Source of the DNA: Azoarcus sp. CIB
GTDB lineage: Bacteria > Pseudomonadota > Gammaproteobacteria > Burkholderiales > Rhodocyclaceae
Assembly (NCBI RefSeq): GCF_001190925.1
Contig: NZ_CP011072.1
Location: 4,774,001-4,838,000, forward strand
Direction: 5' to 3'
Length of the DNA: 64,000 nt
The notes under the pieces are model-generated. The model worked only from the letters and a program-made list of their open reading frames with translations. It had not been told where the DNA came from and made no database searches. Position numbers and translations under genes: made by a program. Shown here one piece after another: positions 17,867 through 28,263 of the stretch. The stretch's first letter is position 1. Every line of letters begins with the position of its first letter.

Positions 17867-18913
17867 TCAGACGAAGACCGGCTCGGGCTCAAGATGCACG
17901 CCGAAGCGCGCGAAGACGTCGTCCTGGATCGCCCGCGCGATGCGTTCGACATCGGCGCCGGTCGCGCCGCCGCGATTGACGAGCACTAGCGCCTGCTGCT
18001 CGTAGGCGCCGACGGGACCCAGGTCGCGCCCCTTCCAGCCGCTGCGGTCGATCAGCCAGCCGGCCGCGAGCTTGAAGCGGCCGTCGGGCTGCGCGTAACG
18101 CGGCAGGTCGGGATGGGCGGCGTCGAGCCGCGCGAGCACCGCGGCATCGACGACGGGATTCTTGAAGAAGCTGCCGGCATTGCCGATGCGCGCGGGATCA
18201 GGCAGCTTACGCTGGCGGATGGCGATGACGGCATCCGAAACGTCCGGCGCGGACGGCACAGCGATGTCCCGCGCCGCGAGCTCGCGCGCGACGTCGGCAT
18301 AACCCGTGACCGGCAGCCAGCGCTTGGGCAGGCGGAAGGTGACGGTGGTGATCAGCACGCGACCCGCGAGTTCCTGCTTGAACACGCTGTCGCGGTAGGC
18401 GAAGCGGCAGTCCGCCGCGTCGAGCCTCTGCATCTCGCCGGTGTCCAGCGACACCGCCTGCAGGCAGTGGAAGCGCTCGGCCATCTCGAGTCCGTAGGCG
18501 CCGATGTTCTGCACCGGGGCGGCACCGACGGTGCCGGGAATCAACGACAGGTTTTCCAGGCCCGGCCAGCCTTGCGCCAGCGTCCAGCGCACGAAATCGT
18601 GCCAGTTCTCACCCGCGCCCGCCTCGACGTACCACGCGTCGGCGTCCTCGTCGACGAGGCGGCGCCCGGCGATCTCGACCTTCAGCACCAGGCCGGGGAA
18701 GTCGCGCGTGAGCACGAGATTGCTGCCGCCACCCAGCACCAGGCGCGGCAGCGACCACTCCGGGCTGGCGATCAGCGCGACGACCTGCGCCGCGTCTTCG
18801 ATGGTGGCGAGCCGGGCAGCGCGCGCCGGCAGGCCGAAGGTATTGAAGGGGCGCAGATCGGCGTCGGACACGATCGCGGGCATGGCGGCAGTCACGGACA
18901 ACTCATTTCGCAC
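17867..18913 (-). CDS. murB: UDP-N-acetylenolpyruvoylglucosamine reductase
   Basis: MurB reduces UDP-GlcNAc-enolpyruvate to UDP-MurNAc with NADPH and FAD. The 348-residue length and the C-terminal region (residues about 215-348) mark a type I MurB like that of E. coli. FAD-binding [11 protein letters not shown], the [19 protein letters not shown] stretch and the catalytic serine region [11 protein letters not shown] are present. The start used is GTG 18913, which overlaps the upstream PACE gene by 11 bases; an ATG at 18883 is possible. Confidence 0.94.
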   Translation of the reverse strand: MRNELSVTAAMPAIVSDADLRPFNTFGLPARAARLATIEDAAQVVALIASPEWSLPRLVLGGGSNLVLTRDFPGLVLKVEIAGRRLVDEDADAWYVEAGAGENWHDFVRWTLAQGWPGLENLSLIPGTVGAAPVQNIGAYGLEMAERFHCLQAVSLDTGEMQRLDAADCRFAYRDSVFKQELAGRVLITTVTFRLPKRWLPVTGYADVARELAARDIAVPSAPDVSDAVIAIRQRKLPDPARIGNAGSFFKNPVVDAAVLARLDAAHPDLPRYAQPDGRFKLAAGWLIDRSGWKGRDLGPVGAYEQQALVLVNRGGATGADVERIARAIQDDVFARFGVHLEPEPVFV

Positions 18914-19373
18914 GGACGAGTGCCTCGGTCGCGGTCGATTCGATGGGGAAGATGCGGTCGTAACCGAGGTTGAAGGCGAAGGCGTAGATCACGTACGCCG
19001 TGGCGAGTCCGAGATCGGCGATCAGCGCGTCCAGCCAGCCCATGCCGGTCCACGCCATGATCACCGGCAGGGTCATCAGCAGCAGGCCGCCCTCGAAGCC
19101 GAGCGCGTGCAAGGCGCGCAGCGCGAAGGGGCGGCGGTCGGCGGTGCGGCCGGTGCGGCGCCCCTCGATCCAGTCGAAGGCGGTGTTATAGATGGCGTTC
19201 CACAGCGCGGCCATCAGCGCGGTGACGGCGAGCAGGCCCAGCGAATCGCCCATCGGCACGCCGCTCAGCCACGCAAAGGGCGGGGTGGTGAGGGCGAGAC
19301 CGCCGATTTCGAACAGGATCACCTGTCGGGCGCGATCCCGGGCGGACCGGAGTTTGGGGTGATGGACGGGCAA
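18903..19373 (-). CDS. PACE-family multidrug efflux protein
   Basis: A 156-residue inner-membrane protein with four helices arranged as two repeats, as in the chlorhexidine exporter AceI. The first repeat has [11 protein letters not shown] and [13 protein letters not shown], the second [13 protein letters not shown] and [17 protein letters not shown]; the glutamates in LFE and GFE are family signature residues. The likely start is TTG 19373 without a clear ribosome site, so the exact N-terminus is uncertain. Native substrates of PACE pumps are probably short diamines (family knowledge). Confidence 0.85.
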   Translation of the reverse strand: MPVHHPKLRSARDRARQVILFEIGGLALTTPPFAWLSGVPMGDSLGLLAVTALMAALWNAIYNTAFDWIEGRRTGRTADRRPFALRALHALGFEGGLLLMTLPVIMAWTGMGWLDALIADLGLATAYVIYAFAFNLGYDRIFPIESTATEALVRAK

Positions 19374-19422
19374 GGAAGCAGGACTCGGAGGGGCGACCCG
19401 AGAAGATAGAACCTCGCCCCCC

Positions 19423-19449
19423 CAAAATCAACTGCTGCACCGCAACAGT
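19423..19449 (-). terminator. Likely intrinsic terminator after FecR-like gene
   Basis: On the minus strand ACTGTTGC (19449-19442) pairs with GCAGCAGT (19438-19431), followed by TGATTTTG. It lies 20 bases beyond the stop of the FecR-like gene and separates it from the PACE gene. Confidence 0.5.
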
Positions 19450-19468
19450 GTCGTCGCGGGCTGCGCCG

Positions 19469-21622
19469 TCAGCGCCCGCCTTCGAACTGGCCGAAGGGCG
19501 GGCGGCGACGCTGCTGCTCTTCCTCGCCGCTGCCACGGTTGTCCCGTTGCGGCGCTTCGCGCTGGATGCGCTGGCGTTCGGCCTGACGCTGCTGTTGTTC
19601 GGCCTGACGCTGCTGCTCGGCCTGCCGTTGTTGCTGCTCGGCCTGGCGCTGTTGCTGGAGCTGCATCTGGCGCTGCTGCACCTCACGCTCCCGCTGCTCC
19701 GTCTGCTGGCGCAGCGCATCGCGCCGGCGTTCCTGCTCCTGCGCCTGCATCGCCTGCTGGCGGCCGCGTTCTTCGCGCTGTTGCTCGATCTGCTGCCGGC
19801 GCGCCTCGCGCTCACCCACCTCCTGCTGGCGCTGCGCTTCGAGCCGTTGCTGACGTTCCTGCTGGCGCTGTTCGACCTCCTCACGCTGGGCACGGCGAGC
19901 CTCGTCGCGCCGCTGCTCCTGCTGTTCGCGCAGGGCGGAGCGCTGACGCTGCTGCTCTTCCTGCTGCGCGGCCTCGCGTCGTCCCTGCTCCTCGCGCTCC
20001 CGCAAGTTCTGCTGGCGCAGCCCCTCGAGGCGCTCCTGCCGCGTCGCCGCCTCGTCGCGCCGTTCCTGACGCAACTGCTCGCGGCGCTGGTCCGGCTGCT
20101 CGCGCTGGAGCTGGCGCTGGCGTTGCTGTTCCTGCTCGCGTACAGCGCGCTCGTCGCGCTCGCGCGCCTGCTGCTGGCGCAGCGCCTCGGTGCGCTCCTG
20201 GCGTGACTCCGGGCGCTGCGGGCGCTCGGCCTGACGCTGCTCGCGGATGGCCTGCTGGCGCTCGTCGCGCTCGCCGCGCGGCTGCATGAACTGGGCCGGC
20301 TGCACGGTGCGCATGCGCGTGCCGTCGGGGCGCACCACCTCGCGACTCGGGAAGCCGCGTCGCTCCCATTCGCGGAAGCGGTGCTCGCGACGGCGCTCGA
20401 CGTCGAGCGCAACCGGCTTGGGCGCTCGCAGGATACGTTCCGACACCCGCGTCACCGCCTCGCTGCGGTCGCGGAACGCGTAGCGCACCTGCCGCGGAGT
20501 CTTCACGACGCGATCGATCTCGATCACATTGGTGATGTGGGTGATGTTGACCTGGCGCACGTAGGTCGGGCTGTAACGGTAGTGCGGCACATACACTTCG
20601 CGCGGCGCGAGCGGGAACCAGCTGACGTTGGGCAGACCGGAGGTGTAGGTGATGCTCACGCCCGGCGTGCCGATCCACCCGACCAGCGCCGGCGCGTAGA
20701 CCGGGCGCGCGATGTAGCGCCCCGGCACCCAGGCCCACACGCTGCGGATGCGCACCCAGCGGCCGTAGTGGAAGGGCGCGAAGCCCCACGGCGCATCGTC
20801 GACCCAGGTCCAGCCCCACGGCGCGATCGAAACCCAGCGGCCGTAGCGGTAGGGCGCCCAGCCATAGGGCACCTCGCGCGGGAACCACACCGGGCCGTAG
20901 TCGTCGTACTCGCGCCAGTCGCCGTGTTCGTGCAGGTCCTCGGCACCGGTCATTTCGGGCGAAACATAATTGTTGCGCGCGACGCGGTCGTCGCGCTGGT
21001 CGCGCGCGAAGGACCACTCCATGAAGTCGTCCTCGTCGGGCTCGTCCCACTGAACGTTGGTCGGCCCGTCGCTCCAGATCTGGGCGCGGCGCCCCTCGGT
21101 GACGCCGACGTGGCGGTCGTCGGTGCGGAAATCCATATGACCGCGGTGGTTGCTCACCAGCGTTCCCGAATCGACGAAGTCGACGCGGTACTGGCCGGGT
21201 TCGGCGGGGATGGCAACGCCGTCGCGCGTCTCGACTTCGATCGCGTCCTCGCGGTCGGCGTTGCGGATGCGCAGTGCGACGCTGCCTTCCTTGAGGCGCA
21301 CGCGGATGCGCTCGTCGTCGAGCTGCAGCACCTCGACCGAGGTCGCCTGGTCGAGGCGCAGGACGCTCGATCCGATGCGCAGTTCGGCGCGCGCGTCGGC
21401 TTCGGTCGCGATCTCGTCGCCGGTCGTGACCGGCAGGTTCACGGCCGCGCTCACCCAGTCGCGGCTGCCGTCGCGGCGCAGGGCAACGTCGCCCTCGACG
21501 ACGGACAGCCGTCCCGCACGTGAGGGCGGGTCGGCCAGGACAGTGCCACTCGCGCCCGTCAGGGCAAGCACCAGCGGCACGATGAACAGCAGTCGCAAGG
21601 CGTTCTTCAGATTGCGGACCAT
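19469..21622 (-). CDS. FecR-like/DUF6600 secreted protein with Gln/Arg-rich tail
   Basis: A 717-residue secreted protein. After the signal peptide, residues about 35-125 form a FecR-like beta domain (GRLSVVEGDVALRRDG, AELRIGSSVLRLDQ). Residues about 225-345 contain the Trp-rich repeats of DUF6600 (YGWAPYRYGRWVSIAPWGW and WGFAPFHYGRWVRI). From about residue 440 to the end the sequence is almost only Gln, Arg, Glu and Ala, which should be a long charged helix or disordered tail with short tandem repeats at the 3' end. Function is unknown; an envelope stress or surface role is a guess. Confidence 0.8.
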   Translation of the reverse strand: MVRNLKNALRLLFIVPLVLALTGASGTVLADPPSRAGRLSVVEGDVALRRDGSRDWVSAAVNLPVTTGDEIATEADARAELRIGSSVLRLDQATSVEVLQLDDERIRVRLKEGSVALRIRNADREDAIEVETRDGVAIPAEPGQYRVDFVDSGTLVSNHRGHMDFRTDDRHVGVTEGRRAQIWSDGPTNVQWDEPDEDDFMEWSFARDQRDDRVARNNYVSPEMTGAEDLHEHGDWREYDDYGPVWFPREVPYGWAPYRYGRWVSIAPWGWTWVDDAPWGFAPFHYGRWVRIRSVWAWVPGRYIARPVYAPALVGWIGTPGVSITYTSGLPNVSWFPLAPREVYVPHYRYSPTYVRQVNITHITNVIEIDRVVKTPRQVRYAFRDRSEAVTRVSERILRAPKPVALDVERRREHRFREWERRGFPSREVVRPDGTRMRTVQPAQFMQPRGERDERQQAIREQRQAERPQRPESRQERTEALRQQQARERDERAVREQEQQRQRQLQREQPDQRREQLRQERRDEAATRQERLEGLRQQNLREREEQGRREAAQQEEQQRQRSALREQQEQRRDEARRAQREEVEQRQQERQQRLEAQRQQEVGEREARRQQIEQQREERGRQQAMQAQEQERRRDALRQQTEQREREVQQRQMQLQQQRQAEQQQRQAEQQRQAEQQQRQAERQRIQREAPQRDNRGSGEEEQQRRRPPFGQFEGGR
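19577..19657. repeat. Short in-frame tandem repeats in Gln/Arg-rich tail
   Basis: Units of 18-21 bases, each beginning near (t/c)tcggcctg, recur at about 19577, 19598, 19616 and 19637. On the minus strand they encode repeats of the type RQAEQQQ. All unit lengths are multiples of three, so copy-number change would not break the frame. Confidence 0.7.
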
Positions 21623-21755
21623 TTCGGTGTCACTCCGGACTAGCCCCTACCGGGGCGGACAGATCCGGTACGCCTCGCGTCCTCCGCAAACGCACCGGAA
21701 TCTGGAGTATTCAACGGCCATCAAATACCGTTGCCGACCACCCACACAAATCTTT

Positions 21756-24700
21756 TCAATTCGGCGGCCGCGCGCGCTCCGCCTCGCCCTGCCCCTCCGG
21801 CGCCGGCACCAGCGGACGCACCTCGCCGGTGGCCATGCCCGCATCCGGGTTGCCGCGCGACGGCTCTTCGGCTGCGGCGTCTGCATCGCGCGCGGCCTCG
21901 GTCGGCGGCACACGCGCCGGCTCGGGCTCGGCGACGGTCTGGCTGAGGTAGGGCAACAGCGTCGGGGCCATCGACTTGAGTATCTGCACCGGCAGACCCG
22001 AGGTGAATTTGAACGACGCGGCGTCCGCTCCGATCACGTACGCGGTCAGCGTGCCGAAGTGACGCGGGCCGAGGTAGAAGACGAAGGTGGCGGTGCGGTT
22101 CATTGCCACCCCCCCCTTCAACTGGCCGCGCGCGCCCGATATCACGATGCGGTTGTCGCCGGTGCCCGTCTTGCCACCGACCACGAGCGGCGTGCCGTCG
22201 GGCGCCGCGAAGGCACCGGCGAGGCGGCGGGCGGTGCCGCCCTCGACGACTTCGGACAGGGCACCGCGCAGGGCCGTCGCGACCTCGGAGGACATCACGC
22301 GCTCGCCCTCGCTCGGCCGGCGCGCGAACACGGTCTCGTACGGCGTGTCCGGCGCGAAGTGCATGCGGTCGATACGCGCGGTCGGCAGGCGCACGCCGTC
22401 GTTAACGATGATGCCCATCAGCTCGGCCAGCGCCGCGGGGCGGTCGCCGGCACTGCCCAGCGCCGTCGCGAGCGAGGGCACCAGGCGGTTGAACGGATAG
22501 CCCAGGCGCACCCAGCGGCGGTGGATGTCGAGGAAGGCCTCGACCTCGAGAATCGTGTAGATGCGCGTGTCCTGGGCGCCCTTGTAGCGGGTACGGAACA
22601 GCCAGCGGTACACGGCCTGGCGCTCGGCCTTGCTCGCGGCGACCACCTCGTCGAAGCTCGCGTCGGGATGGGTGGCGAGATAGCCGGCGAGCCACAGCTC
22701 CAGCGGGTGCACGCGCGCGATGAAGCCCTGGTCGGGCAGATCGAAGGAGCCCGGCGCATAGCGCTTGTACAGCGCGCCCAGCCGCTCTGCGCCGAGCTCC
22801 GCAGCCGGCAGACGCTCCGCCACGAAGGCCGAGAAGGTCTTCAGGTCGGCCTGCGGGTTGAGGTAGCGGTAGGTCGCAGCGAGACGGTCGGCGCTCGGAC
22901 GCAGGCCGTCCATGAAGGTCGCGCGGATCTTCTCCGGGCTCTGACCCTTGTACTTGCGCCAGAAGCGCCGCATGAAGACCTGCGCCTCGCGGTCGGCGAA
23001 CTTGGCGAGATATTCGCTGCGGCGCGGATCGTCGTCGTCCTGCAGCAGCTTCGCGGTACTGCCGGGCACCGCGTACATCGTGTGGCGCACGATGTCGCGC
23101 ATCAGGCGCACGAAGGGCAGGTTGATCGAGGCCTGCAGCGCCTGGCGGATCGTCGGCACGCGGCCGTCGTCTTCCTTGCGGAAGTTGTTGAAGGTGTGCA
23201 AGCCCCCGCCGGTGAAGAAGGCCTCGCCGGGGCCGGCCGAATAGTTGCGCTCCAGCGCCGCTTCGAGCATCGCCGGCAGGTTGCGGTCCTGCGTGCGGAT
23301 CAGGTAGTCGATCGCCCAGCGCGTGATCGCGTCGTGGCGGTCGACCTGGACTGCGCGCAGTTCGGCCAAGGACTGCGACGCGTGGCGCTGGTGCAGCTCG
23401 GCGATGATTTCGAGGTAGGTCGCGAGCACGCGCAGCTTGGCCGTGGAACCAAGCTCGAGCTTGCTGCCCTCGTTGATGTCGAGCGGCTGGTCGGTGGTGT
23501 CGGTCTGCACGCGCACGCGGTTGCCGCCCGGCGTGCGCTCGAACAACGTGAAGCTGTAATGCACCTTGTCGAGCTGCGCCGGGGTGAGCAGACGCTCGCC
23601 GATGACGCCGGCGTTGCGGCCGAACTCGGGTTCGGCGAGACGCTGCAGGTAGCCGGTGACGACCTCCTGCAGCTTGCCGTCGAGCGTCGTCGAGGCCCGC
23701 AAGTCGAGGCGGTCGAGGTCGTAGAGCGACACGTCGAGCATGCCCGCGATGCGCGTGCGCACCAGCGTCGAACCCTTGTCGGCCGGTACCGGCACGCGCG
23801 CGGGGTCGACTGCGGGGTCGCGGAACACGAGCTTCGCCTTGAGGCCCGCATCGCGCAGGCCGGGCCCGATCAGCCCGCCTTCGGCGAGGATGCGCAGGTG
23901 CGCATCGGCGAGCTTGGCGAGATCGTCGCGGCCGCGGCCCAGGTAGTGCGAAGGGCGGCGGTGCGCGATCATCAGCGCGAGCACCTGGCGCAGCGCGAGG
24001 CCCTGCTCGGCGAGTTCGTCGCCGCTCGCCTCGTCCTTCGCCAGCAGTGCGTTCACGCGCGCGAAATCCGCACCGAACCACACCCACAGGCCGTCGCCCA
24101 GACCATGCACCTCGCCATACACGGGCGCGGCCGACAGCGGCACGGTGTTGAGGTAGTCGAGCACCAGTTCGCGCCGCGCCGGCAGCGTTTCCGCGCCATC
24201 ACGGTAGGCGCGCACGCTAGCGGACACCATCTGGCGCAGCTTCTCCCGCGGCGAGTGGGTGACGCCGTCGGGCGAGTGACGGTATTTCTCGATCTGCGTG
24301 GCGAGGGTGCTGCCGCCGGGGCTGTTGAGGTCTTCGTCGACGACCTTCGCGAGCTGGGCGAAGATCGCGCGGCCGAAGCGCGCCCAGTCGACGGCCGGGT
24401 TCATGTGCGGCCGCTCGGGATCCAGCAGGTCGCGGTTCTCGATGAACAGCAGCCCCTGCACGATGCGCGGCGGGATGCTGTCGAACTCGGCGTAATGGCG
24501 GATCGGATAGCGCGTCGCGTACAGCGATTCGTCGCGCGCGTCACTGACCGCCAGGCCGCTATGCGTCTTTTCGCGGTAGGGCGGGAAATAGCCACGGCTG
24601 GCGTAGTCGAGCAGCGCGTCGGAGAAACGCGCCTGGCGTTCGATCGCGTAACCGCGCGCGGCGAGGCGCTCGGAGAAATCCCTGAGCTGGGTGTAGCCCA

Positions 24701-24965
24701 GACGCTGGTCGAAGGGGCCGTGCTCGGGGAAGCGGATCGCCTCGCTCGGGCCGGGCTGGACCTCGTAGGCGAGCTTCGCCGCGTAGCGCGGGATCTCGCG
24801 CGACTGCAGCCAAGACGTTTCGCTTTCGTAATACGCCGCGACGCCGCCGACGATGATCGCCAGGACACACAACCAGAACAGCGAGCGCCGCAGCGTCCTG
24901 AGCCACCCTCGCCGTTCCGGCTTCTTGTTGCTGGTGTTACCTGACACGTTGGCGCCCGAATGCAT
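21756..24965 (-). CDS. Large class A penicillin-binding protein (GT51 + transpeptidase)
   Basis: A 1069-residue bifunctional peptidoglycan synthase with one N-terminal membrane anchor (about residues 28-46). The GT51 domain has the catalytic-region glutamate in FIENRDLL (E176) and the GGSTLATQIEK motif. The transpeptidase motifs are STAK (S507), SIN (S613) and KTGTG (K932). The roughly 320 residues between SxN and KTG are longer than in PBP1a/1b and imply an inserted domain. The first GT51 motif departs from the usual EDRxFxxHxG. The C-terminus is Pro/Glu-rich. It may be a specialised rather than housekeeping synthase. Confidence 0.85.
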   Translation of the reverse strand: MHSGANVSGNTSNKKPERRGWLRTLRRSLFWLCVLAIIVGGVAAYYESETSWLQSREIPRYAAKLAYEVQPGPSEAIRFPEHGPFDQRLGYTQLRDFSERLAARGYAIERQARFSDALLDYASRGYFPPYREKTHSGLAVSDARDESLYATRYPIRHYAEFDSIPPRIVQGLLFIENRDLLDPERPHMNPAVDWARFGRAIFAQLAKVVDEDLNSPGGSTLATQIEKYRHSPDGVTHSPREKLRQMVSASVRAYRDGAETLPARRELVLDYLNTVPLSAAPVYGEVHGLGDGLWVWFGADFARVNALLAKDEASGDELAEQGLALRQVLALMIAHRRPSHYLGRGRDDLAKLADAHLRILAEGGLIGPGLRDAGLKAKLVFRDPAVDPARVPVPADKGSTLVRTRIAGMLDVSLYDLDRLDLRASTTLDGKLQEVVTGYLQRLAEPEFGRNAGVIGERLLTPAQLDKVHYSFTLFERTPGGNRVRVQTDTTDQPLDINEGSKLELGSTAKLRVLATYLEIIAELHQRHASQSLAELRAVQVDRHDAITRWAIDYLIRTQDRNLPAMLEAALERNYSAGPGEAFFTGGGLHTFNNFRKEDDGRVPTIRQALQASINLPFVRLMRDIVRHTMYAVPGSTAKLLQDDDDPRRSEYLAKFADREAQVFMRRFWRKYKGQSPEKIRATFMDGLRPSADRLAATYRYLNPQADLKTFSAFVAERLPAAELGAERLGALYKRYAPGSFDLPDQGFIARVHPLELWLAGYLATHPDASFDEVVAASKAERQAVYRWLFRTRYKGAQDTRIYTILEVEAFLDIHRRWVRLGYPFNRLVPSLATALGSAGDRPAALAELMGIIVNDGVRLPTARIDRMHFAPDTPYETVFARRPSEGERVMSSEVATALRGALSEVVEGGTARRLAGAFAAPDGTPLVVGGKTGTGDNRIVISGARGQLKGGVAMNRTATFVFYLGPRHFGTLTAYVIGADAASFKFTSGLPVQILKSMAPTLLPYLSQTVAEPEPARVPPTEAARDADAAAEEPSRGNPDAGMATGEVRPLVPAPEGQGEAERARPPN

Positions 24966-25028
24966 GTGATGCGGGGATTATCCAGCATCGGCACGCCATG
25001 CAGATACCCGTGTTGCGTGGAGGAAACA

Positions 25029-25051
25029 GCTGCGCCGTGCTGCGGCGCAGC
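25029..25051 (-). terminator. Likely terminator after prfC
   Basis: On the minus strand GCTGCGCCG and CGGCGCAGC form a perfect 9-bp stem with a 5-base loop, followed by TGTTTCC. It lies 35 bases after the prfC stop codon. Confidence 0.5.
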
Positions 25052-25085
25052 ATCCGCTGCCCAATTCCGGGGCCGATTCCCCCGC

Positions 25086-26723
<1,638 letters not shown>

Positions 26724-26933
26724 GGATCGGTTCGCAAAAAAACAAAGCCGCCGGCCGGAATCGGCGAGGCGGAGACAAACGCAATTCTATCAAGGAATTA
26801 GGGGCGACCGCAGGGAAACGGGCGGAAAGCGTGGAAATCCCGCGCGGAAGCGCACGCGCACCGCCACGCGCGGCGTGCCTGCACGAAAATCTGCGATGAT
26901 GCGCCCCTCTTCCCTTCGCATCCATGCACGACC

Positions 26934-27200
26934 ATGCCCAAAGCCGCCCCCACGCTGCGCCAGCGCAAGATCTTCGCCCTCACCCGCATCCTCGGCGGCC
27001 TCGTCGCGGCCTGCTACCTCGGCTACGTCGTCATCGCGAACCTCGCCAGCGGCATGCCCTTCGACAGCAAGCTGATGTTCACGGCGCTGGTCGCGGCAGC
27101 CGGATTCGGCTATGCGGCCTGGTATCTGCGCGATCTTTCCGCGGTCGCGCGTGAGGAACGCGCGCAGGGCGTAAACGGCAACGGCGGCGCGAAGGGCTGA
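26934..27200 (+). CDS. Small two-helix membrane protein, unknown
   Basis: An 88-residue protein that I do not recognise. It has a basic N-terminus (MPKAAPTLRQRKIFALTR), two hydrophobic segments (about residues 19-39 and 48-66) and a Gly/Asn-rich tail. The ATG is directly preceded by a short intergenic region shared with divergent prfC. It ends before a hairpin that separates it from the convergent TerC gene. Frame and membrane pattern support a real gene, but no family can be named. Confidence 0.6.
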   Translation: MPKAAPTLRQRKIFALTRILGGLVAACYLGYVVIANLASGMPFDSKLMFTALVAAAGFGYAAWYLRDLSAVAREERAQGVNGNGGAKG

Positions 27201-27219
27201 GCCTCCGCACCGCCGTCGG

Positions 27220-27241
27220 CGCGCCGGGTTTCCCCGGCGCG
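27220..27241. terminator. Hairpin between convergent genes
   Basis: CGCGCCGGG (27220-27228) and CCCGGCGCG (27233-27241) form a 9-bp stem with a TTTC loop in the 52-base gap between two converging genes. There is no T-run, so it may act weakly on both strands. Confidence 0.45.
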
Positions 27242-27252
27242 ACCAGCCCGCA

Positions 27253-28014
27253 TCAGCGCGCCGGCTGCTTCTCCGCAACGTAGGGTTCGTGCAGTACCAC
27301 CGGCTTGACCGCGCGCTTGCGCATGCGCAGGTTGAGCATCTCGACCAGCACCGAAAAAGCCATCGCCGAATAGATGTAGCCCTTCGGCACATGGTGGCCA
27401 AAACCTTCTGCAATCAGCACGACGCCCACGACCATCAGGAAGGACAGGGCCAGCATCTTCACCGTGGGGTGGTTGGAGACGAAATTGCCGATCGGCGCCG
27501 ACGCTACCATCATCAGGCCGACCGACGCGACCACTGCGGCGATCATCACGGTCAGATTGCTCACCATGCCGATCGCGGTGATGATCGAATCGAGCGAGAA
27601 CACCAGGTCGATGACGATGATCTGCATGATCACGGCAGTGAAGGTCGCCTTGACGGCCGAGGAGGCCTCGCCCTCCTCGCCTTCCATCAGCTGATGGATT
27701 TCGCCGGTGCTCTTCCACACCAGGAACAGGCCGCCACCCAGCAGGATCAGGTCGCGCGCCGAAAAACCATGGCCGAACAGCTCGAACAGCGCCTGGTTGA
27801 GTCCGGCGAGCCACGCGAGAATGGACAGCAGCGCGAGGCGCATGAACATCGCGAGGAACAGGCCCAGGCGCCGCGCAAACGCACGCCGCTCGGGTGGCAG
27901 CTTGTCGACGAGGATCGAGATGAAGATGATGTTGTCGATGCCCAGCACCAGCTCCAGCGCGGTGAGGGTCAGGAAGGCGACGATGAGTTGCGGGTCGGTG
28001 AGGAATTCGATCAT
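27253..28014 (-). CDS. TerC-family integral membrane protein
   Basis: A 253-residue polytopic protein of the TerC/Alx superfamily. It has the paired acidic motifs LELVLGIDNIIFISI (residues about 19-33) and VIDLVFSLDSIITAIG (about 133-148), which lie in membrane helices and probably bind metal. Members export manganese (Alx/MntX type) or take part in tellurite resistance; this short form is like E. coli YgdQ. The start ATG is 28014. No neighbouring tellurite gene is present, so metal homeostasis is the better guess. Confidence 0.88.
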   Translation of the reverse strand: MIEFLTDPQLIVAFLTLTALELVLGIDNIIFISILVDKLPPERRAFARRLGLFLAMFMRLALLSILAWLAGLNQALFELFGHGFSARDLILLGGGLFLVWKSTGEIHQLMEGEEGEASSAVKATFTAVIMQIIVIDLVFSLDSIITAIGMVSNLTVMIAAVVASVGLMMVASAPIGNFVSNHPTVKMLALSFLMVVGVVLIAEGFGHHVPKGYIYSAMAFSVLVEMLNLRMRKRAVKPVVLHEPYVAEKQPAR

Positions 28015-28263
28015 GGCGGGTCATCAAACGGATAATCCCGTTATATAGCATGCTGCCGGCAAGAAACGCGAATTGCGCAACCGCAGCAAAGCTTCCGTAA
28101 TTCCTGATTGACGGTGGCCGGCACGCAGCGGGACTGGGGATTAGCGCAGGCGGAGCCGACCGCGGCAGCATAATCACCGGAAATACCCGCGCTATCACCA
28201 TGGAGGTAGGGAACAGGGTATGCTTGCGGGTTTCTCACCTGCTGCGCCTGGACCGAGATTCAG

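Noticed and set aside
19448..20206. Leu-rich plus-strand frame that looks like a membrane protein
   Set aside because: It is the reverse reading of Gln/Glu/Arg repeats; CAG/CTG-type codons give Leu runs on the other strand.
21150..24944. A 1264-codon plus-strand frame opposite the large PBP
   Set aside because: Same reason: it mirrors an intact gene with all catalytic motifs, and its translation is low-complexity.
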